DNA of 38,707 nucleotides from Methanosarcinales archaeon (GTDB taxonomy: Archaea > Halobacteriota > Methanosarcinia > Methanosarcinales > Methanogasteraceae). Of this stretch, positions 9,192-18,729 are shown in pieces; the first letter of the stretch is position 1; each line of letters opens with the position of its first letter. The notes beneath the pieces are model-generated. The model was not told where the DNA came from. It ran no database searches and saw only the letters and a list, made by a program, of their open reading frames with translations. A program made the position numbers and the translations under genes. The stretch spans positions 1 through 38,707 of the forward strand of contig DAOURL010000003.1 of NCBI GenBank assembly GCA_030625165.1, written 5' to 3'.

Positions 9192-9310
9192 AAAAACTGC
9201 CCTTCGGGTCGGAAACAAGTTTTTGAATGCGGAGCACCAGCGGAACCATCAAACCTTTGTGGAAAGTTTGCGAGTGAAAAAACCGGAGTATAACCCGAAG
9301 GGCAGTTTTT
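9192..9310. terminator. Inverted repeat between convergent genes (possible bidirectional terminator or non-autonomous element)
   Basis: Perfect 18-bp arms AAAAACTGCCCTTCGGGT (9192-9209) and ACCCGAAGGGCAGTTTTT (9293-9310), each T- or A-rich at its outer end. Confidence 0.7.
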
Positions 9311-9348
9311 GATCAAACTTTTGTGAAAAGTTTGGTGAAAAGTTTGGG

Positions 9349-9807
9349 TTACACAAACTCGATCGCTTTTGACGGGCAGGTTACGATACAGACATCGCAC
9401 AGGATCTTGTTCTGCCCGAACCGCCTGCATTCGCCGACATTCTTCGAAGTGACGACACCACCTGCCACTTCGAGGATCACCTTATCGTTGGATGGTGCAA
9501 GCCCGAGAGCCGCGCCGTGCGGATCATTGGCAACGTTTACTGGGCAGGCAACGACGCAGTTCCCGCATCCGAAGCATAGCTCCTCATGGATGACCAGACC
9601 GGTCTCGGTAGCGCCGCTCACTGGCGCAAGCAGCGATTGCAGCTCCTGCAATTGGCTCTCGTACCCGCTCTCGTAGAGCGGCGGGCAATCAGCGATCTCG
9701 GATTCGCCTGACAGAAGCGAACTTGCGAACGCCATGCACGTGGGCTTTTCGCACTCCTTGCAGTTCAGTTTCGGGAGTAACTGGTAGATTTCCATGATAC
9801 TTACCAT
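9349..9807 (-). CDS. Iron-sulfur protein: N-terminal 4Fe-4S (CdhE/AcsC-like Fes) domain plus ferredoxin domain
   Basis: LLPKLNCKECEKPTCMAFASSLLSGE...DCPPL, then CFGCGNCVVACPVN ... CDVCIVTCPSKAIEFV. Confidence 0.85.
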   Translation of the reverse strand: MVSIMEIYQLLPKLNCKECEKPTCMAFASSLLSGESEIADCPPLYESGYESQLQELQSLLAPVSGATETGLVIHEELCFGCGNCVVACPVNVANDPHGAALGLAPSNDKVILEVAGGVVTSKNVGECRRFGQNKILCDVCIVTCPSKAIEFV

Positions 9808-9911
9808 TGCATCTCATCTCCGCGGATCATCGCATACAGGCGATACCTTAATATTCTATGAACGTTCAGTATCACCTGCGCATGACTTAAACATAGCGCG
9901 AGGTGTAAGTT

Positions 9912-10202
9912 ATGGAGAAAACAAGGAACTTTGTACTGCGGGACAATGGTGGCAGCGAACATGGTGTCTTTTCGGGAAAGCAGCCTCGACAGGCAGCGCT
10001 TAAGGTTGCGAATCGGGTTGGCAGTACCAAAGCCAATCCTACACGGATAATGCTACGTGAACGCGGCACAAAAAAGGTACACATCTTTGAGGGGTGGAGG
10101 GAACAGGTTAACGCTCCAAAGAACAAGCCGGACTGGATGCCAGATAAGATATGGAAGCCAAACGTCAGGAAGATCGGCATCGAATCGCTCGAGGACGTCT
10201 GA
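9912..10202 (+). CDS. Non-histone chromosomal protein MC1
   Basis: MEKTRNFVLRDNGGSEHGVFSGKQPRQAALKVANR...PTRIMLRERGTKKVHIFEGWREQV...PDWMPDKIWKPNVRKIGIE: full MC1 length and motifs. Confidence 0.96.
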   Translation: MEKTRNFVLRDNGGSEHGVFSGKQPRQAALKVANRVGSTKANPTRIMLRERGTKKVHIFEGWREQVNAPKNKPDWMPDKIWKPNVRKIGIESLEDV

Positions 10203-10431
10203 GCGATTCTGTTTTTATTTTTTGATTATTCTGTAGTTTTTATATTTTCCTATATATTCGTTTATTCGTGGATGCGCAAGCAAAGGCGCAGCCATCCCTT
10301 GGTGCCGATTTTATGCCAACAGCTTCGCTTGCACTCACAGTCATGAACTCACGCGTTTGGGTAATAGCACGAATTCAGATAAGTTATTCCCTAACAAGCC
10401 CTGAGCATGTTCAAAAAGCCGAGCTCCAGAT

Positions 10432-12048
10432 TCATTCATCCCCATTCTCAACGCCGATCACTGCAAAGAACCGTTTCACCACCACTTCTTCTGAGATCTT
10501 CATCAGTGCCTGCCTATCCCTTGCGTCGCTGAAGACTCCAAGCGGGATCTGGGCGCCAGCCATTGTTGAGTGCCCTCCTGCCGAACCGGTCTCCCCGAAC
10601 GCGTCCTGCATCGACTTGCCAAGATTCAGCCGGACATCATTGCTTCTTGCAGAGATGTATATCTGGTCCTCGCCGATCCCGTATACAAGAACAGTTGTGA
10701 TCCCCTCAAGGTTCAGCAGATAGTCGGCTGCCTGTGCAAGCGCATCCCGATCCCGTAGGATCCCTACATTCGTGATCAAGTAACTGCCCTTGATCTTCCG
10801 GTTAATTATCGCCTCCCCGAACACGTCCAGCGTTTCTGCGGAAATGGCTGGCGTTTCGATCATGTTTAGGATATCATGGTCTGCGAGAGGATAGAGAAGT
10901 GCAGCCGCAGTCAGATCGATCGGATTGGCATTCCGTTTGAATCCGAGTGTGTCGGTGCGGATGCCGTATAATAGCGCGGTCGCAAGATCCTTGCTGATCG
11001 GAATATCGAGTTCCTGGAGATATTTCGTCATGATCGTTGCTGTAGCTCCGGCATTCGGGCGTATATCTATATACTCAGCATGTACCGCCTTCATCTCGGC
11101 AGGATGATGGTCGATGATGATAGTAACATCAGAATCCTTCGGGAGCAGGTTGTTCTCCCCTGGCATCGAACAATCGATAAGCGCAATCTTCTTGAAATCT
11201 TCAAGAGAATGTGCTTTCGGTTCATCGAGTTTGCATATATCGATTTGGAGCAGATTTATGAATGCCTTGTTCTCCTGGTGACCGATCTCGCCCCGGTACA
11301 GCATCTCGGATTCGATACCAACGCTCGCAGCAATCGTTTTTAGGGCAAAAGCACTGGACATGGCATCCGGATCCGGATTGTCGTGAACCACGATGGCAAG
11401 TTTCCCTTTACCGATCGAGCGCAGGATATTAAGGACGTTCGAGGCATGTCTGGCAGATTCCACGCGGTCGAGTATCCGCAGCGTAGCATCGGAAACGACC
11501 CTTGGCGGCATGATCACGCTGTCAGCCCCTGCCTCTATAAGTTTGGTCTTTGCGATGCTGTTTGGTGCACGTGCAATCACCTGAATGCCCTCTGATGCCT
11601 GCTTTATGGTAATGATTGCGTTTTCGTTTGCGGAAACGTCAGAACTCAAGATCAGCGCCACTTCAACGCTCTTGATATCGATCGGATCGAGCAGACCAGG
11701 GTCGTTGAGATCGCCTACGATGGCTTCAAACTCCTGTTCCTTGAGTGTCTCAACCTTCCCAGCATCCCTGTCGATCAGTACAACCGTCTTGTTCCGATTC
11801 ACAAGTTCTCTGGCAACCGCTGACCCGATGTTACCGCTGCCTATGACAAGATACGGTGATTGCAATTTCTTATCGCCATTCGTCGCGCTTTTATGTGGGT
11901 CTGATGTTTTTTTGGAGTCGGTGATACTGAGACCTCCACGAATATCGGATGTCTGAAGCGTATAAGCACTTTTCGCCATGATTACGAGACGTTCATCATA
12001 CATAATCCTATCGACGATGTAGGGGGCTGATAAGTTGCGTGATGCCAT
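10432..12048 (-). CDS. TrkA-N (RCK)-DHH/DHHA1 phosphoesterase
   Basis: VIGSGNIGSAVARELVNRNKTVVLIDRD, then VHDNPDPDAMSSAFAL, IIIDHHPA, GSAGGHSTMAGAQIP. Alternative start at 11979. Confidence 0.9.
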   Translation of the reverse strand: MASRNLSAPYIVDRIMYDERLVIMAKSAYTLQTSDIRGGLSITDSKKTSDPHKSATNGDKKLQSPYLVIGSGNIGSAVARELVNRNKTVVLIDRDAGKVETLKEQEFEAIVGDLNDPGLLDPIDIKSVEVALILSSDVSANENAIITIKQASEGIQVIARAPNSIAKTKLIEAGADSVIMPPRVVSDATLRILDRVESARHASNVLNILRSIGKGKLAIVVHDNPDPDAMSSAFALKTIAASVGIESEMLYRGEIGHQENKAFINLLQIDICKLDEPKAHSLEDFKKIALIDCSMPGENNLLPKDSDVTIIIDHHPAEMKAVHAEYIDIRPNAGATATIMTKYLQELDIPISKDLATALLYGIRTDTLGFKRNANPIDLTAAALLYPLADHDILNMIETPAISAETLDVFGEAIINRKIKGSYLITNVGILRDRDALAQAADYLLNLEGITTVLVYGIGEDQIYISARSNDVRLNLGKSMQDAFGETGSAGGHSTMAGAQIPLGVFSDARDRQALMKISEEVVVKRFFAVIGVENGDE

Positions 12049-12161
12049 TGGTATTTACGATTTTTCCACAACCATTGTACCAGAGTAATCCAGACAAACC
12101 CCTTTTGAACGTTAACATTAATACGGTATAAAGCGATGCTTCTGGAAAGAGGATTTGAAAA

Positions 12162-13118
12162 ATGGCAACGATACACAGACCAAGAAGAGGGTCACTTGCA
12201 TTCAGCCCGAGAAAAAAAGCAAAAAAACCGATCGCACGGATACGATCGTGGCGGACCGATGGAAAAGAGCCGAAGCTACAGGATTTTGCAGGGTACAAGG
12301 CAGGAATGACCCATGTGCTAATGATCGACGACCGTCCGAACAGTATTACAGCAGGTATTGAGATATCGGTGCCTGTAACGATCATCGAGACTCCTGTCAT
12401 GCGCGCTGTTGCGCTGCGTGCCTACACAGACAGAGGGTACTATGGGATGAAAATGATTACAGAGGTGTGGGCAGACCGTGATAACGATAACATTGAACGC
12501 GCTCTTGAGGAGGGTACGGTACGCGAGATCCGTGCGGTCGTCCAGACCATGCCGCATCTCGTGTCAGGGATTCCAAAGAAGACACCTGACGTGATGGAGA
12601 CGCTGATCGCTGGCGGGGACGTTGCCGCACAGCTCGAGTACGGAAGATCGATTCTCGGGAAGGAGTACCAGATGGCAGACCTCTTTGCTGAAGGTGTGTT
12701 TGTGGATGTTGCCGCGATAACCACCGGAAAAGGGACGCAGGGACCTGTGAAGCGATGGGGTGTGCAGCTGCAGAAGGGTAAGCATAGCCGTACCGGAAAG
12801 AAGCGACACATCGGAAACCTTGGTCCATGGACCCCGCATTATGTGCGGAGAACTGTGCCGCTGATGGGGCAGACCGGGTACTACCAACGCACCGAATTTA
12901 ACAAACGGATCTTAAAGATCGGATCTGATGGGACTGAGGTGACTCCGGATGGAGGATTCATAAACTACGGCATCGTCAGAAACGGGTACGTGATGATTCG
13001 TGGAAGCGTTCCTGGTCCGTCGAAGCGATTGGTCCGGATGAGACCGCCCATACGCGGCAAGCTGCCATTGGACGCTCCTGCAATCACTTATATCAGCAAA
13101 GAATCGCATCAGGGGTGA
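12162..13118 (+). CDS. rpl3: Ribosomal protein uL3
   Basis: [61 protein letters not shown]. Confidence 0.97.
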   Translation: MATIHRPRRGSLAFSPRKKAKKPIARIRSWRTDGKEPKLQDFAGYKAGMTHVLMIDDRPNSITAGIEISVPVTIIETPVMRAVALRAYTDRGYYGMKMITEVWADRDNDNIERALEEGTVREIRAVVQTMPHLVSGIPKKTPDVMETLIAGGDVAAQLEYGRSILGKEYQMADLFAEGVFVDVAAITTGKGTQGPVKRWGVQLQKGKHSRTGKKRHIGNLGPWTPHYVRRTVPLMGQTGYYQRTEFNKRILKIGSDGTEVTPDGGFINYGIVRNGYVMIRGSVPGPSKRLVRMRPPIRGKLPLDAPAITYISKESHQG

Positions 13119-13123
13119 TTTAG

Positions 13124-13873
13124 ATGAAAACTAATGTTTTAAGTTTATCGGGAGACGTTTTACGTGAAATTGATCTTCCGGATGTATTTTCCGAGGCATA
13201 CCGTCCAGACCTCATCAAAAAGGCAGTCCTTGCCGCGCAGGCAAACCGCAGGCAGCCGTATGGCGTAACAGCGTACGCGGGCATGAGAACCTCGGCGCGC
13301 TCGCTTGGATCAGGCAGGGGGATAGCGCAGATCCCACGACTTGTAAACTCAAACCGCGCTGCACGGGTTCCGCAGGCAAAGGGCGGCAGAAAAGCACACC
13401 CGCCAAAGGCAGAGAAGGACTGGAGCGAGAAGATCAACCGGAAGGAGCGAAGGTTTGCGATAAGGTCAGCGATTGCCGCCACAACCAATCCGGACCTCGT
13501 TGCTGGCAGAGGGCACAGGTTCGAGGCAGATATCGGTCTTCCGATCGTTCTTGAGGATGCGTTTGGGAGTCTGGCAAAGACGAAGGACGTTTGCGAGGTT
13601 TTGCAGGCGATCAACCTCTGGCAAGACGTGATCCGTGCCAAGACCGGGAAGCATATCAGGGCTGGCAGAGGGAAACTTCGTGGCAGGAAATACAAGAAGC
13701 CAAAGAGCATCCTGATCGTGACATCCGATTACAGCGGCATCGAGAAGGGTGCGCGCAACCTCTCTGGCGTGGACGTCGTGATGTGCGACCGGTTGAATGC
13801 CGAAATGCTCGCACCGGGCACACACGCAGGCAGGCTCACGATCTGGACCGAGAGCGCGATTGCGGGGCTGTAA
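13124..13873 (+). CDS. rpl4: Ribosomal protein uL4
   Basis: [62 protein letters not shown]. Confidence 0.97.
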   Translation: MKTNVLSLSGDVLREIDLPDVFSEAYRPDLIKKAVLAAQANRRQPYGVTAYAGMRTSARSLGSGRGIAQIPRLVNSNRAARVPQAKGGRKAHPPKAEKDWSEKINRKERRFAIRSAIAATTNPDLVAGRGHRFEADIGLPIVLEDAFGSLAKTKDVCEVLQAINLWQDVIRAKTGKHIRAGRGKLRGRKYKKPKSILIVTSDYSGIEKGARNLSGVDVVMCDRLNAEMLAPGTHAGRLTIWTESAIAGL

Positions 13874-13881
13874 ATCTAAGT

Positions 13882-14955
13882 ATGAATCCAGACGACATCG
13901 CCGAGTACCTGAAACAGGTGTACCAGAAGGATATCGTAGTAACAGGCACAGGGAAACTCGGCGAGACTGAGGAAGGGCTTAAAGAGTTCGGATACGGAAA
14001 ACCGCTCCTCATCAGATTCTCAGCAGACGGCGAATCCAAATCCGCAGTCCTCTCGTCCATGCGGACCGAAGGCGGGTTCGGTCATGATCATTTCTCTGAC
14101 CGGGCGCAGATCCTGATCTGGCAGTATGCAACATTTAACAGACTGCCAGAGCACGTTCGATCGATCGATTGCGGCTATTTCACGCACGATGGCAAACTTA
14201 AATCGGCAGGCGATGCGGAGGAGTATTTCCTGCTGATGGAGGAGGTCGAGGGTGTCGAATATTTCCTTGATCTTGAGCGGATCCGAACGGGTGGTGCAAC
14301 CGAACTGGATATAGCGCGGGCAAGCGCATTATCCGGTTATCTGGCTGACATTCACGCCCGGAAGCATGATAACCGGGAACTCTACGTAAGGCGAATAAGG
14401 GATCTTGTCGGGCATGGCGAGTGCATCATGGGCTTGATGGACAGTTATCCTGACGATCTCGACTTTATCACCGGAAAGGAACTTGCCGAGATCGAGAGAT
14501 CATGTATCGACTGGAGATGGAAGATAAAATCGAGAACAGATCGGTTGTGCATGGTTCACGGAGATTTCCACCCGTGGAATGTGATGTTTCGGGAAGGGAC
14601 TGACTTTACTGTGCTCGACCGGAGCCGCGGTGAATGGGGCGAGGCAGCAGACGATCTATCGAGCATGACCACCAATTACCTCTTCTACTCTCTTCAGGAA
14701 CACGGACGGCTGGATCACGACTTCAAAAGGATATACGACCGGTTCATGGAACATTATCTTGCAGAAACAGGAGATTGGGATGTCTTGAAGGTTATCCAGC
14801 TCTTCTACGCGTTTCGTGGACTCGTGGTGGCAAGCCCGGTATGGTATCCGAATCTTGACCGCGAGATCAGGGTGAAGCTGTTCAATTTCATAAGAAACGC
14901 GCTTATGGATGATGAGTTCGATTATAAGAACGTGAATTCGTATTTTTCGGGATAG
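13882..14955 (+). CDS. Aminoglycoside phosphotransferase (APH)-fold kinase
   Basis: LCMVHGDFHPWNVMFREGTDFTVLDRSRGEWGEAADDLSSM; ATG at 13882, in frame with the stop at 14955 (TAG). Confidence 0.8.
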   Translation: MNPDDIAEYLKQVYQKDIVVTGTGKLGETEEGLKEFGYGKPLLIRFSADGESKSAVLSSMRTEGGFGHDHFSDRAQILIWQYATFNRLPEHVRSIDCGYFTHDGKLKSAGDAEEYFLLMEEVEGVEYFLDLERIRTGGATELDIARASALSGYLADIHARKHDNRELYVRRIRDLVGHGECIMGLMDSYPDDLDFITGKELAEIERSCIDWRWKIKSRTDRLCMVHGDFHPWNVMFREGTDFTVLDRSRGEWGEAADDLSSMTTNYLFYSLQEHGRLDHDFKRIYDRFMEHYLAETGDWDVLKVIQLFYAFRGLVVASPVWYPNLDREIRVKLFNFIRNALMDDEFDYKNVNSYFSG

Positions 14956-14993
14956 TTCTCCTTATAGGGGCACTAAAACCAGTGCCGCGAGTG

Positions 14994-16160
14994 TCATGCG
15001 ATCCCATCATCTGTCGACTCAACAAACTCCCCGATCCGGGCAAGTGCCTCCTTTATGTCATCCCTCGATGCAGCATACGAGCACCGCAGGAATCCAGCTC
15101 CAGAGTCCCCGAACACATTGCCGGGAACTACTGCCACCCGCTTCTCAAGCATCAGCCGCTCTGCAAATTCATCCGCGGTCATCCCCGTGCCCGCAATCGA
15201 TGGAAATGCATAGAACGCTCCTTTTCCCCAGAAACAGTCAAGCCCGATCTTGTTAAAGCCGTTGATGATCAGATGTCTCCTGCGGTCGTACTCCCGCACC
15301 ATCCGCTCCATCTCCGCCCTCCCGTTCCGAAGCGCATCGATTGCAGCAATCTGCGAAGTGCTCGGGGCACAGAGCATGGAGTACTGGTGTATCTTCGTCA
15401 TCGCTCCGATGATATCACTGCTTCCGAGAGCATATCCGACCCGAAGTCCGGTCATCGCATGAGACTTTGAAAAGCCATTGAACAGAACCGTGTTCGTAAT
15501 CATTCCGTTTAAGGATGAGAAACAGGTATGTTTTCCGTCGTACGTGAGTTTATCATAGATCTCATCAGAGATGACGATTAAATCGTACTCGGTTGCGACA
15601 TCTGCAATCTCTTCGAGATCCTTTTTTCCCATTGTTGCGCCTGTCGGGTTATTCGGGTAATTGATCATGATTGCACGCGTCTTTTCCGTTATCTTCTCCT
15701 CTATCCGCTCTGCCGTAACCTTGAAATCATTCTCGATGCTTGTGGCAACCGTAACCGGAACTCCGCCGGCAAAGATCACGGTCGGGACGTAAGAGACGTA
15801 GCACGGCTCAGAGATGATGACCTCATCGCCACGATTCAGAATCGCACGCATCGCAAGGTCTATCCCCTCACTCACCCCGGTCGTGATCAGTATCTCCTCG
15901 TTCGGATCGTAGTGGAGTGAGTGGTCCCGCCGGAACGTGCCCGCGATCTCTTCTCGCAACTCAGGGAGTCCCTGATTGGAGGTGTACGAGGTATGTCCCT
16001 GCTCAAGCGCGTGGATGCATGACTCCCTGATATGCCACGGGGTCACAAAATCGGGTTCGCCCACGCCGAGCGAGATCACATCCTCAAGTTCGTTTGCCAG
16101 ATCAAAGAACCTGCGGATGCCAGACGGCGGCACACTCTGCACCGTGTCTGAGACTCGCAT
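14994..16160 (-). CDS. PLP-dependent aminotransferase class I/II
   Basis: SLGVGEPDFVTPWHI, NYPNNPTGATM, VISDEIYDKLTYDG, NGFSKSHAMTGLRVGYALG. Confidence 0.95.
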   Translation of the reverse strand: MRVSDTVQSVPPSGIRRFFDLANELEDVISLGVGEPDFVTPWHIRESCIHALEQGHTSYTSNQGLPELREEIAGTFRRDHSLHYDPNEEILITTGVSEGIDLAMRAILNRGDEVIISEPCYVSYVPTVIFAGGVPVTVATSIENDFKVTAERIEEKITEKTRAIMINYPNNPTGATMGKKDLEEIADVATEYDLIVISDEIYDKLTYDGKHTCFSSLNGMITNTVLFNGFSKSHAMTGLRVGYALGSSDIIGAMTKIHQYSMLCAPSTSQIAAIDALRNGRAEMERMVREYDRRRHLIINGFNKIGLDCFWGKGAFYAFPSIAGTGMTADEFAERLMLEKRVAVVPGNVFGDSGAGFLRCSYAASRDDIKEALARIGEFVESTDDGIA

Positions 16161-16167
16161 CTGCCTT

Positions 16168-16656
16168 CTATGCAACAATCGGGAGACGTTCTGCGTGCTC
16201 TGTTTCATGCAGGATCACACCATCCTCCTTGTAGGTCTTCAGAACGAAATGGGTGGCAGTACTCTGCACCTGCGGCAGGGTCGCAATCTTCTCTGCGACA
16301 AAAAACGCAACCTGCTTCATCGATTTGCCGCGCACGGTGAGCGAGATATCATGATCTCCTGATATCAATCTGACCGATCTAACCTCAGGGAATTTTGAGA
16401 TGCGGTCTGCAACCACATTGTATCCGGTTTCACGCTCAAGGGATACTGTTATCTCGATGATCGCATAAACAAATCCATTATCTACTTTGTCCCAGTCGAT
16501 GATGGTCTTATATTTACAGATTGTGCCGTCCCCTTCCAGTTGACGTACACAATCCCTGATCTCCTCATCCGAGCTGCCAGTAAGGGATGCAATCTCGCTA
16601 ATATCGATTTTCGGATCGTTTTCGATGATCTCAAGTATGTTCTGTGCGAGATCCAT
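16168..16656 (-). CDS. Lrp/AsnC-family transcriptional regulator
   Basis: N-terminal HTH plus C-terminal RAM-like domain; adjacent upstream of the aminotransferase. Confidence 0.9.
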   Translation of the reverse strand: MDLAQNILEIIENDPKIDISEIASLTGSSDEEIRDCVRQLEGDGTICKYKTIIDWDKVDNGFVYAIIEITVSLERETGYNVVADRISKFPEVRSVRLISGDHDISLTVRGKSMKQVAFFVAEKIATLPQVQSTATHFVLKTYKEDGVILHETEHAERLPIVA

Positions 16657-16659
16657 CCG

Positions 16660-17244
16660 TCAGTCCTCTAAGTATGCAGAGTCGTGGCTGGAATCGGTTG
16701 GTTCTTTCCACCTGGCGTCCTTGCAGTCATCGCATAGCGATCTCCCATCGACAACGGTCAGATTGTATGAATACTGCCCGCAGGCATCGCACATACCTTC
16801 GAAATCTGATGTCAGTAGGGATTCGACCTCGGATTCCATGAGTTCCCGCAGGGTGTCGCTCATCTCAGCGGATACGGTAACGATGTCCTGACTCGTGATG
16901 ATGCCGATTAAGGTATCGTTTCGGAAGACTGGTAGCCTTCTGATCTTATTCGAGAGCATCATCTGAATCGCGTCGCTCACCGGCGTATTATGGTCAACGG
17001 TGATCAACGGGGACGTCATAATCTCAGAAAGCGGTACGGTACTCGGTTTCCTGTCATCAGGTATAATCTTGCGTGAGATGTCGCGCTCGGTTATGATACC
17101 GACTGGTTTTCCATCTTCTGTAATGACTACACTTGATCTATCATATTTGATCATCTCCTTTGCGATATTCACCAGCGAGTCGCCAATGTCTGCTGTGATC
17201 ACGCTTGGTGACATGACCTCTTGCACCGGTCTATCAATGTCCAT
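16660..17244 (-). CDS. Two-CBS-domain protein with C-terminal zinc ribbon
   Basis: Two CBS repeats (VMSPSVITADIGDSLV..., IMTSPLITVDHNTPV...) then CDACGQYSYN...LCDDCKDARW. Confidence 0.92.
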   Translation of the reverse strand: MDIDRPVQEVMSPSVITADIGDSLVNIAKEMIKYDRSSVVITEDGKPVGIITERDISRKIIPDDRKPSTVPLSEIMTSPLITVDHNTPVSDAIQMMLSNKIRRLPVFRNDTLIGIITSQDIVTVSAEMSDTLRELMESEVESLLTSDFEGMCDACGQYSYNLTVVDGRSLCDDCKDARWKEPTDSSHDSAYLED

Positions 17245-17305
17245 TTACAAACCTCCTGTTTCTTTGCTACAGCATTGGTGCTGATCGTTATCAAGGTTGC
17301 GTCCA

Positions 17306-18076
17306 TCATGCAATAACTCCTTTGCGCCATCTGGAGAGCCGCTCGTCTACCAGAAACCGAAACGCCCGGTCGATGAAGAGCGCAATGAACCCGAGGAGGA
17401 GCATGTACGCCATGACGTGGTCCATCTTGTAAAAATGCACCCAGTGCGATATCTTGTATCCGATTCCGGTTCTCGATACGCCAAACATCTCTGCCGCCAC
17501 CACACACATCCATGCGACACCCATCGCAACCCTGATCCCTGTTGCGATATCAGGGATTGCAGACGGGAACGCAACCTTCCTGATCAGGTCATAATTTCTT
17601 GTGCATCCAAGCACCATCGCCGCCTCGATAAGAACCTTCGGCACATTCCGAAATCCCTGGTATGTATTGATCAGGATCGGGAATACCGCCCCGATAAACA
17701 CGATGGTTCCGGCAGACGTGTGTGTGAGCCCAATAAACGCTATTGCAAAAGGTATCCATGCAAGCGGCGGTATCGGGCGCAGGATCTCTATGATCGGATC
17801 GAATATCCGGTCGATCATCCGGAACCAGCCCATGCCAACCCCGAGTGGTATCGCAACGCACATACCGGCAGCCATGCCGATTCCAAAGTGTAGCAGACTG
17901 GTCGCAGCATCAGTGATCATAACGTCCCATAGACTGAAAAATGACGCCAGAACATCGGTGAAACCGGGCAGGATGAAGTTGCCCCTCTTTATATGGGGGG
18001 CAGTTAGCTGCCATATCACGACCGCAACGCAGAGCGAGACGATCTCGACGCCATATCGCCTGATCGCGGAGATCAT
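17306..18076 (-). CDS. ABC transporter permease (SsuC/TauC/NrtB family)
   Basis: GMGWFRMIDRIFDPIIEILRPIPPLAWIPFAIAFIGLTHTSAGTIVFIGAVFPILINT and EMFGVSRTGIGYKI; multiple TM segments. Confidence 0.92.
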   Translation of the reverse strand: MISAIRRYGVEIVSLCVAVVIWQLTAPHIKRGNFILPGFTDVLASFFSLWDVMITDAATSLLHFGIGMAAGMCVAIPLGVGMGWFRMIDRIFDPIIEILRPIPPLAWIPFAIAFIGLTHTSAGTIVFIGAVFPILINTYQGFRNVPKVLIEAAMVLGCTRNYDLIRKVAFPSAIPDIATGIRVAMGVAWMCVVAAEMFGVSRTGIGYKISHWVHFYKMDHVMAYMLLLGFIALFIDRAFRFLVDERLSRWRKGVIA

Positions 18077-18077
18077 G

Positions 18078-18728
18078 TCACTGGAGTTTGTCGTGCATCT
18101 CTTCAAGTGCCTTTGAGTCCTTGCCCATCCGCACCATCAGTTCTGCGATCGCTGCATCGAGGAATACGAGCGCGGTGATCTCGAAGGTGGTGCCAAGCGG
18201 TGCAAGTTCTGAGAGTTTCGCATACTTCCCGAGGAGATGCTGCACAAGATAGTCGCCCTTGCCATTCTTTGCCCTGCCAAAGATTCTCACAGTCTTGTCT
18301 GCCATTATTCCGAGAGTGGAGTCCGGTTGAGAGGTGACGACGATCAGAGACGCTCCGATCTTCTTTACGACCTGTCCAAGATCGACGATCGAGAGGGTTT
18401 CACCGGATCCGCTGATCGCGACCACCACATCGCCTGAGTGCAGCGCTGGCGTTGTCGACTCGCCCACCACATACACGCGCAGTCCGAGATGCATGAGCCG
18501 TGTTGCAAATGCCTTACCGACGAGACCTGACCTGCCAGTCCCCATCACAAAGATGTTCTTTGCACCCAAGATCTCATCGAGCATCTCTGAAACCGAGTTG
18601 AGATCGAGTTCACTAAGCGCCTGCTCTATGTGCTTTGTCAGTATCTCCATCGATGCGTGCAGGGTTTGGCACTTCGGTACTTCGTTGGTGGTCTCTTCCG
18701 GTGTAGCTCTGTTTTTATCTTCAGCCAT
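18078..18728 (-). CDS. hxlB: SIS-domain sugar isomerase, probable 6-phospho-3-hexuloisomerase
   Basis: IFVMGTGRSGLVGKAFATRLMHLGLRVYVVGESTTPAL, VVAISGSGETLSIV. Confidence 0.85.
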   Translation of the reverse strand: MAEDKNRATPEETTNEVPKCQTLHASMEILTKHIEQALSELDLNSVSEMLDEILGAKNIFVMGTGRSGLVGKAFATRLMHLGLRVYVVGESTTPALHSGDVVVAISGSGETLSIVDLGQVVKKIGASLIVVTSQPDSTLGIMADKTVRIFGRAKNGKGDYLVQHLLGKYAKLSELAPLGTTFEITALVFLDAAIAELMVRMGKDSKALEEMHDKLQ

Positions 18729-18729
18729 C

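Noticed and set aside
9066-9293. 75-aa plus ORF and 84-aa minus ORF (9176-9430) over the intergenic inverted repeat
   Set aside because: Both are products of the palindromic repeat and gene ends.
13591-13881. N-terminal extension of the APH-like ORF overlapping uL4
   Set aside because: Extension ([16 protein letters not shown]...) is out-of-frame uL4 sequence; the natural start is ATG 13882.
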